Positions 58,005-64,000 of a stretch of DNA of 64,000 nucleotides are shown here, piece by piece (position 1 is the first letter of the stretch; each line of letters opens with the position of its first letter). The notes under the pieces were generated by a model. The model saw only the letters and a list, made by a program, of their open reading frames with translations. It did no database searches and had not been told where the DNA came from. The stretch comes from an uncultured Shewanella sp. Lineage in GTDB: Bacteria > Pseudomonadota > Gammaproteobacteria > Enterobacterales > Shewanellaceae. Where the stretch lies: positions 80,386 through 144,385 of the forward strand of contig NZ_CANMWS010000015.1 in the NCBI RefSeq assembly GCF_947501665.1. The letters run 5' to 3'. A program made the position numbers and the translations under genes.

Positions 58005-59630
58005 ATGCCATTCTATCAAGCGAAAGCTAAGGATACACAAGTTTACCAAGACTCAGGCATACACCCATTAACAAAACAAAAATCTTCAAAAATGATAAGA
58101 CAAAAGGTCTCTAAAGGACCTAGTCACAATATTGCTAATTTACAAATGAAGCCGAAAAATACAAATTTACCTCATGAACTGGCTCATGTTGTGCAGCAAG
58201 CTCAGGGGCGAGTCAAACCCACCAACACAGTTAACGGTATAGCAATTAATGATAATGCCGGACTGGAAAAGGAGGCCGATGTATTAGGTGCTAAAGCACT
58301 GCAAATGCAACCTAAAGTGCATGAAAGTAGAGCGGTTGCCAATTTTGTTAATAAGAACAAAAGTGATTTAAATCAGGGTGTTGAGTTTGTGGGTGATCGA
58401 GATGATATTTCCATTAAAAAATTGCAAACAGCCATGAACAATATCTCAAAAGCTAAACAATCGGAGCCTATCCAAAAGAAAGAAAATAACACGGGTTTAC
58501 CTGACAATTTGAAAACTGGCATTGAAAACCTCTCTGGCTACTCAATGGATGATGTAAAGGTTCATTACAACTCAAACAAACCAGATCAACTTCAAGCTCA
58601 TGCATATGCACAGGGTAGCGATATTCATTTGGCATCAGGCCAAGAAAGACACCTCCCTCATGAGGCTTGGCACGTAGTGCAGCAAAAACAAGGACGCGTC
58701 AAACCTACAGTGCAGATGAAGGGGAAAGTCAATGTAAATAATGATGCTGGACTGGAGAAAGAAGCCGATATGATGGGAGCAAAAGCTTCTAGTTTTAATG
58801 AATCACCTCTAAAACAAGGAAAATCCGCCTTACAAACCGTACAAAGGCGAGAAAATATTATACAGATGTTTTTTGGTAAGTGTTTCAATGGAATTGCGCA
58901 AGGAGCTCAAAATTTATGGACAGCAATATTTGGAAAGAAAAAAGCTAAAAACGAAGATGAGCAACCTTTACGTGAATTGGGCGATATGGAAGATGGTAGG
59001 CTAGAAGGTGTTCGAAATCGAATTACTCCTCATACTGCCATTAGAATGGATCAAAACCCCGATCAGTTTGCGAATGATGCCCGAACCAAGGTATTAAATG
59101 GTATGAGTAGAGAACAATTGGAGACAAATACTTGTTCAACGGCAGCTCAAGAAATTTATGACTTTTTGAAAGTAGGTGATGAGAAACATCATGTGGGCGT
59201 TCGCTCATTGACGGACACACTTGAGAGGAATATGGGGACAGATATAAAACTCATTTATAAAGTAAACTTAGATAAATTAGCAGGTCATTGGTTTACTATT
59301 TTACAACATGGTGATAGGGGAATTCTTTTCCAAGGTTATTTGAATACTCAAAGCATCGAAGAAAATTTGACACATGGCGCTGGTAGCTCAGCAAGACCAA
59401 TGACAGAAATTATTTTCCATTTAAGGAAGATTATCGAATCATCCATATCTGAGACTACTGGAGCGGCATTGGGAACGAAGGAATTTGAACAATTGTTAGA
59501 CCATAAACAGGAGTTGATTGGATTAGAAAAACCCAAAAAGGGAAGAGAACAAATCCTGATGGGAGGCAGGATGAGTAGCCCTGGAAATGTTGACCCTAAT
59601 TGGTCAATAGCCACTTTAGCGGTTCAATGA
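58005..59630 (+). CDS. DUF4157 (eCIS-core) protein, putative toxin/effector with two HExxH modules
   Basis: 541 residues from the ATG at 58005, which has AAAGGAGA before it (an in-frame ATG 63 bases upstream is less likely). Two eCIS-core modules: a truncated one with H57ELAH followed by VVQQAQGRVKPT, and a fuller one at about 165-262 with H219EAWH, VVQQKQGRVKPT and GLEKEADMMGAKA. HExxH is a zinc-peptidase motif. The C-terminal domain (about 300-541) is not recognised. It contains a Cys377 at a helix start (NTCSTAAQEI), His428 in GHWFTIL and FQGYLN, the spacing of papain-like toxins, so a cysteine-protease-type activity is a guess. DUF4157 proteins are associated with extracellular contractile injection systems, but none of those genes are here. 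Confidence 0.8.
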   Translation: MPFYQAKAKDTQVYQDSGIHPLTKQKSSKMIRQKVSKGPSHNIANLQMKPKNTNLPHELAHVVQQAQGRVKPTNTVNGIAINDNAGLEKEADVLGAKALQMQPKVHESRAVANFVNKNKSDLNQGVEFVGDRDDISIKKLQTAMNNISKAKQSEPIQKKENNTGLPDNLKTGIENLSGYSMDDVKVHYNSNKPDQLQAHAYAQGSDIHLASGQERHLPHEAWHVVQQKQGRVKPTVQMKGKVNVNNDAGLEKEADMMGAKASSFNESPLKQGKSALQTVQRRENIIQMFFGKCFNGIAQGAQNLWTAIFGKKKAKNEDEQPLRELGDMEDGRLEGVRNRITPHTAIRMDQNPDQFANDARTKVLNGMSREQLETNTCSTAAQEIYDFLKVGDEKHHVGVRSLTDTLERNMGTDIKLIYKVNLDKLAGHWFTILQHGDRGILFQGYLNTQSIEENLTHGAGSSARPMTEIIFHLRKIIESSISETTGAALGTKEFEQLLDHKQELIGLEKPKKGREQILMGGRMSSPGNVDPNWSIATLAVQ

Positions 59631-60142
59631 GAATGTATCTCCATAAACGAAAGGGGGGCAAATCTTGACTTCATACCGCACTGGACTAAAAACTGGACTA
59701 AAAAGGAAAGAAGAAAGGGGTTCAATTCAGTTGTTTCGTGATACTTTTTATACACTATGATTTCAGTTACCTCGGCATCCCTATCATCCAAGCCCATAAT
59801 AAAATCTAAAAATCATTAAAACGTCTTTTAGCCTAATTGAGATGAGTTGACTTAACAATCTCTACTTAAGTGAGCCAATTAACAGAGTAGATAATTCCCT
59901 TCAAAACCGTCTATTTCCCATAATAAAAGTACGTAACGCGACTTTGGGATTCGAAAAAATTGAGGTTGAAATACCTCGAAATGAGTAGTTATCTTAGCAA
60001 AAAAGCTGAAAAAGTGGTATGCCAATAGTTAGCGTATTTTACCACTTTGATACTTGGATTGATTAGGGGCTGTAATTGGGTTTTATTCAACTTTTTGTTG
60101 ACTGAGCTATGTCAAGGTTATGGGCGGTATTGATTGAAAGAT
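59631..60142. other. Gene-poor stretch
   Basis: About 500 bases with no recognised gene. Hairpins GAGGTTGAAATACCTC near 59965 and AAAGTGGTA / TACCACTTT at 60011-60048. Probably decayed sequence. Confidence 0.4.
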
Positions 60143-60280
60143 TGCTATAAAATTAAGTTAGGCAGTGTGGGTTATCGATTGGTTTATGAAGTGAGATATA
60201 CCGAAGTGGTGGTGTCTGTGGTTAAGGTTGGAAAGCGAGAGAGTCATAAGGTTTATAAAATTGCGGCAAAACGAATGTAA
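60143..60280 (+). pseudogene. RelE-family toxin, C-terminal remnant
   Basis: 45 codons of a RelE/ParE-type mRNA interferase end: CYKIKLGSVGYRLVYEV, VVVSVVKVGKRE and KVYKIAAKRM before the stop. GYRLVYEV and VGKRE with VYK are the hallmarks of the RelE C-terminus. The N-terminal half and any RelB antitoxin are missing. Remnant of a toxin-antitoxin pair. Confidence 0.72.
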
Positions 60281-60335
60281 GATCGAGTATCGCCGCAATC
60301 AACTCTTGGTTTTTTATCTTTTTATTGGGTATTGA

Positions 60336-60836
60336 TTATTTTGATAATAATACTGTCCAATTAAATAGCCCCTGAATTTCTCGCACTATATAGTCATCAG
60401 CGATATGGTATTTGTTATATTCATCATTACTAACTTTGATATTGATGAATTCATCCTTTCGTTGAACCACAAATTGCCAAGATTTTGGCGATTTAGTGTC
60501 ACCTTTATGATATTTTTTGTCCACTATTTTATAGGTATGGAGAGATTCATTTTTTGCGTAAGTTATATTGATAAAGCCTAATAGAGCTGTAGTGAACGCA
60601 ATCGTGCCGACAAAAGATAATGATTTTGCTGCCCACTTTTCATTCTTAGGAATATAGTAAAAGAGAAGACTCTTTGTTCGATAGAGAATAAGAGACAATG
60701 TTGTGCCTATGGTGATTGATATTCCGACTAGGTAATAAATACTTTGAGTGTTGGGTAAAATATTGATGCTAAATAACATAAACATCATTCCGACGAAAAA
60801 TATACAGAAAACAAAGATGCTATTTAAGGTTTTCAT
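60336..60836 (-). CDS. Hypothetical membrane protein
   Basis: 166 residues. Two to three N-terminal membrane helices (IFVFCIFFVGMMFMLFSI, YLVGISITIGTTLSLILY, TIAFTTALLGFINI) followed by a soluble tail with many Lys and Asp (HKGDTKSPKSWQFVVQRKDE). Not recognised. AT-rich codon use and island location suggest recent acquisition. Confidence 0.6.
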   Translation of the reverse strand: MKTLNSIFVFCIFFVGMMFMLFSINILPNTQSIYYLVGISITIGTTLSLILYRTKSLLFYYIPKNEKWAAKSLSFVGTIAFTTALLGFINITYAKNESLHTYKIVDKKYHKGDTKSPKSWQFVVQRKDEFINIKVSNDEYNKYHIADDYIVREIQGLFNWTVLLSK

Positions 60837-61424
60837 ATTAGGTTGAAACTTCTCCTTAATTGTACAAATTCAAAAATTTTTATAAAAAGTGTCAATTATT
60901 GGTTAAATATATTTATTTTTAGTAGTTTACCTGTTTTGTTATCAAGACTAAGGTTGAGTGGTATGATATATATCTGTGGCATCAAATTGAAACATTACTC
61001 TTGCTTTTCTTGGCTTTTTAAAGTCCCGTGTAGATGCAACTGTGACCGTTGATGGCAGGGCGAAGATTACGGCAGTCATCGCTTTGAGCTCGAGATATGG
61101 ACGTCGAGAAGGCAGTTAAATATGGAAGTTATTGGCCATCGTCGAACTTACACAGAGGTACTTGCAGTGTGTCACAGAGGTATATGCACAAAGCCTGCAG
61201 TAGAATTAATTTCAATACCATTAGACATTACTTACTGTTTGTTTTTTTCTCTTGATTCTCGCTTTTAAAACAAGTGTGAATGCATCTGTATGCCTTCGAC
61301 TTCAAGGTGAAAGTCATAACATGGCTTCTATGAGCGACAAATAAGGACATTTGGCTGGCACTTAGGCAAGGATGCTATTTGAAGTCGTAGAGCGCCCAAG
61401 GCCAAAACTGTTCCCACAATTTAA

Positions 61425-61445
61425 GGCATTTCCTGCTATCCATGC
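61425..61445 (+). repeat. Inverted copy of the 55068-55088 repeat
   Basis: GGCATTTCCTGCTATCCATG is the complement of the word at 55068-55088. A third degenerate copy lies at 62712-62736 in the opposite orientation. Confidence 0.65.
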
Positions 61446-61580
61446 AGGTCAGATATTCACGGCGTGTTGTTTTCTGTATTCATACAAAAGCTTGCGGCAG
61501 CAATGAATACACATGAATGATGGAGAATAGACAATATCATTATGAGCAATAAAGCCAAACGCCAGCTTATAACTTTCCCC

Positions 61581-61605
61581 TGTGTGAATGGGAATTCACG
61601 ACCTT
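61581..61605 (-). repeat. Island repeat family, copy 3 (inverted)
   Basis: On the minus strand reads AAGGTCGTGAATTCCCATTC then ACACA, close to copy 2 at 55817 but in opposite orientation. Confidence 0.6.
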
Positions 61606-61641
61606 CCATTAAGCGGGGCTTAATCTTCCAGCCCTGTGTGA

Positions 61642-61804
61642 GTGCCTTAGCTTAAATGCTGCAGGCGGTACTGTTGCACTGTTAATTGACCATGAGGATC
61701 TTAGCGACACAATAACCGAGCTTTTTGCCGATGAGCCAAAGGTATTACTGAGCCATGACTACGATGAAATGGATCTAAAGTTACATGATTGCTTAGATAA
61801 GTAA
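61642..61804 (+). pseudogene. C-terminal fragment of an unrecognised acidic protein
   Basis: An open stretch reads NAAGGTVALLIDHEDLSDTI and continues TELFADEPKVLLSHDYDEMD to LDK before the stop. It looks protein-like (acidic, amphipathic) but has no start codon or ribosome site, and a repeat directly precedes it. Family unknown. Confidence 0.4.
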
Positions 61805-62052
61805 GCCGACGATTATCAATCATGTATTTTAAATTAATATGTTAGCCAGAGATTGAGGGTATCAGAGGCGGCGTATCACAAGACGCGCTAATAACAAATA
61901 ACGCAGTCTTTGATAGCTAACTTATTGACTTGTTTAATGTAAGTTTATCGTTTATTTTACCGAGGGCGCTGGTTTAATAGAGACTGGTTTAATGGCGTTT
62001 GGCTCTGACGCGAGTCAGGCATATGAAAAAGATTTATCAAAGGAGTTGAGTT

Positions 62053-62487
62053 GTGGAAGGTTACAGAATAAGTACCCAGTTTTCTGAAATGGATTTATCG
62101 GTTATTCATGAATATATTGCAAGTTCATATTGGGCTGAAAATATTCCTCAAGCAACCATGCAAAAGGCAATGGAAAATTCACTATGTTTTGGTGTGTTCA
62201 CTGTGCTAGGAGAGCAAATAGGCTTTGCTAGAATGGTGACTGATCGTGCCACATTCGCATACTTAGCGGATGTTTTTATTTTAGAAAATCATCGTGGCAA
62301 GGGATTAAGTAAATGGTTAATGCAACATATTTTAGACCACCCTCAACTGCAAGGGTTACGCCGCATGGCCTTAGCGACGCGTGATGCTCACGGTTTATAC
62401 AAGCAATTTGGTTTTCATTCATTAAAATCGCCAGATACATTTATGGAGTTACATCAACCGAATGTATACAGTCCACTTTTGAAGTGA
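62053..62487 (+). CDS. GNAT-family N-acetyltransferase
   Basis: 144 residues of the GCN5-related fold. The acetyl-CoA loop is NHRGKGLSKWL, preceded by YLADVFIL and followed by LATRDAHGLYKQFGF. Starts at GTG with AAAGGAG eight bases before it. Small stand-alone GNATs of this kind are common as island and integron cargo; substrate unknown. It lies just inside the right repeat arm. Confidence 0.86.
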   Translation: MEGYRISTQFSEMDLSVIHEYIASSYWAENIPQATMQKAMENSLCFGVFTVLGEQIGFARMVTDRATFAYLADVFILENHRGKGLSKWLMQHILDHPQLQGLRRMALATRDAHGLYKQFGFHSLKSPDTFMELHQPNVYSPLLK

Positions 62488-62540
62488 GAAGTTGGGTAAT
62501 TTGGGACTCACTATCTTATCCCTGCTGACAGATCATGAGA

Positions 62541-63010
62541 CTTATTCGAAGAGATACACTGGTTTGTTTTTCATTCCCCCTTCGGAGTGTCCGATGTTCG
62601 TTGGAATAAATAACGTAAGGCTGACATGGATGTCAGATTAGTTTTCGTGCTACAAGGCCGTTTCTTGATATCCCTCTTTTAACACATCAAGGGGCACGGC
62701 ATTTGTAAGCTGACCTGTATGGATATAGGAAATACCATAATTGTTGTCTGGAACAACAAAGGCCATTTACATCAGATGTTGCATCGGAAAAGTTAGTTAT
62801 TTATTTTATAAGAGCGAGAAGTGTAACCAATGCATTTCACTCCGTGGGGGGCGTTATGGAGGTCATTAGGAGGGTAAAGACCACGATAGTGGTCTCTCTG
62901 AACTGGCCTTTAGATAGGGATATCATTAAGGACGAGCAGTCCTCCTAATTCCACTCTTTAATGACAAGAAGGAGTGGGTATTCATGACGTTACCCCGCTG
63001 GAACTGATTA
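62541..63010 (-). repeat. Right arm of the mirrored repeat cluster
   Basis: Holds, in reverse order and opposite orientation, the blocks of the left arm at 55155-56110. It is more compact than the left arm. The IS110 element starts about 110 bases after its end. Confidence 0.75.
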
Positions 63011-63123
63011 ATATTAATAAGGTTAAAACTACCAAATATTCAACGCGAAGAGACACACTGCTTTTTGCTTTCAAACCGCCGTGTAGATACAATTTTGAGC
63101 TTCCAAAACAGGGATGATGGGAT

Positions 63124-63197
63124 GGACACCTCTTGTTAAACCGGCGTCATTTGCGCCATATTGAGTTTGCATGTTCAATAATCAACAAAAGGTGTCC
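63124..63197 (+). mobile_element. IS110-element non-coding end with inverted repeat
   Basis: GGACACCTCTTGTT at 63124-63137 is inverted as AACAAAAGGTGTCC at 63184-63197 (13 of 14), ending just before the transposase start. A small GGCG/CGCC hairpin lies between. IS110-family elements carry non-coding ends that in some members encode the guide RNA for target choice. Confidence 0.6.
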
Positions 63198-63200
63198 AAT

Positions 63201-64000
63201 ATGAACGTTACACTAATCGGAATTGATTTAGCAAAAAATGTTTTTCAAGTTTGTGGCATTAACCAAGTTGGGAAATCTATTTTTAATCGTGCGTTAAGAC
63301 GTTCACAACTTATGGCTTTTTTACTTAACTACCCAGATACCATTATTGCTATGGAAGCTTGTAGTGGTTCAAACTATTGGGGCCGGGAGTTATTATCAAA
63401 AGGGTTTGAAGTTCGACTAATACCGCCACAACATGTAAAACCCTTTGTTAAAGGAAATAAAAATGACCGAAATGATGCCTTTGCGATTTGTGAAGCTGCA
63501 TTAAGACCTAATCTTACTTTTGTGCAACCTAGAACCCTTGAACAAACTGATATGAGCTTGGCTCATCGGATCCGCGAAAGAAATGTAGAGCAACGCACTG
63601 CTTTAATTAATCAAATTAGAGGATTATTAAATGAATATGGCATTGTTATTGCTCAAGGAAAAGCACGACTGAAAGTCGCAATACCTGAGCTTTTAGAAGC
63701 TCCTAACAGCGGTCTAACAGCATTAGCTAGACAATACTTTCAAGCGCTTCTAGAAGAGTGGCAACAAATTGATTCAGCAATTAAAAAATTAGAGAACAAC
63801 ATTAAAAACCAAGCTAAATCGAATGAACAAGTGAGCAGGTTAATGAGCATAAAAGGGGTCGCTGAGATAACAGCAACAGCCGCAGTCTCCTTTGCTGGTA
63901 ACGGTGCGCAGTACCACAATGGTCGTCATTTCGCTGCCAATTTAGGTCTTGTGCCACGAGAGCATTCAAGTGGCGGCAAACAAAAATTAGGTCGTATTAC
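63201..64000 (+). mobile_element. IS110-family transposase, partial at window end
   Basis: The first 266 codons of an IS110/IS1111-type DEDD transposase. The N-terminal RuvC-like domain shows GIDLAKNVFQV (first Asp), MEACSGSNYWGREL (Glu), and KNDRNDAFAI (Asp pair). The C-terminal transposase-20 domain begins with MSIKGVAEITA and reaches FAANLGLVPREHSSGGKQKL at the edge. The reading frame is intact as far as visible. Confidence 0.92.

Larger units (their letters stand above)
60837..61641. other. Gene-poor stretch with degenerate repeats
   Basis: About 800 bases with no recognised gene. CACAGAGGTA occurs twice near 61152-61183. A CCGTGTAGAT word at 61025 recurs at 63071. An inverted copy of the 55068-55088 repeat lies at 61425-61445. 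A 69-codon frame at 60843 has no support. Confidence 0.45.

Noticed and set aside
60843..61052. 69-codon plus-strand frame
   Set aside because: AT-driven, no ribosome site, ends in a repeat word that recurs at 63071.
55155..63010. Chromosomal integron cassette array
   Set aside because: Small orphan genes and toxin remnants recall cassettes, but I found no regular attC sites (paired GTTRRRY and RYYYAAC cores) and no integrase.
1..64000. tRNA or rRNA genes
   Set aside because: No cloverleaf with a TTCGA-type arm and CCA end, and no rRNA sequence, was seen by eye. A tRNA scan would be decisive.

Overview
The window is 64 kb of gammaproteobacterial chromosome with moderately low GC. Conserved blocks include rne/rluC, maf, yceD-rpmF-plsX-fabH-fabD-fabG-acpP-fabF, bioA/bioBFCD, a PhoPQ-type pair, hinT-ycfL, htpX and a ligE-type exported ligase. 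Together they fit an Alteromonadales organism, most probably Shewanella or a close relative. This is inferred from gene content; no rRNA or tRNA gene is present to confirm it.

Layout. 0-7 kb: dgkA, an exported ATP-dependent DNA ligase with a small phosphatase, an RbgA-type GTPase, an IPNS-like dioxygenase, msrB-msrA and a SulP transporter. 7-20.5 kb: rne and rluC diverging across a 0.6 kb hairpin-rich gap, then maf and the fatty-acid synthesis cluster. 20.5-37.4 kb: housekeeping and small regulatory or metabolic genes (cdd, sbcB, rlmA, a cold-shock gene, a csgI/yccT-like gene, a CorA transporter, a PhoPQ-like pair, an orphan PhnD-like binding protein, trhO, a GDSL lipoprotein). 37.9-41.8 kb: an exported neutral ceramidase, an AraC-type regulator and an EamA exporter. 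41.9-47.3 kb: a complete biotin locus with bioA divergent from bioBFCD. 47.4-54.9 kb: a 285-bp MITE-like element, htpX, a CsgD-like regulator behind a 1 kb AT-rich upstream region, hinT-ycfL, three tiny tandem lipoproteins, an exported agmatine-deiminase-like enzyme and a cysteine dioxygenase-like protein.

From about 55 kb the character changes. Coding density falls, and degenerate repeats occur in mirrored order at 55.16-56.1 kb and 62.5-63.0 kb. They enclose orphan and broken genes: a small lipoprotein, a frameshifted YgjV-like gene, headless gene fragments, a RelE toxin remnant, an unknown membrane protein, a GNAT acetyltransferase and a large protein with two DUF4157 (eCIS-core) HExxH modules fused to an unrecognised C-terminal domain. 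An IS110-family element begins just outside the right repeat arm and runs off the window. This island is the most unusual part of the sequence. Its best candidate for a new activity is the DUF4157 protein, a putative toxin or effector with no secretion-system genes in view.

How the genes work together: the fab cluster makes malonyl-ACP, the first condensation product, ACP and phospholipid precursor. dgkA recycles diacylglycerol. The bio genes supply the cofactor for acetyl-CoA carboxylase, which feeds the same pathway. msrAB, the GST-like protein and htpX are stress-repair functions. The CsgD-like and CsgI-like proteins suggest control of a curli-type matrix whose structural genes are not in the window.
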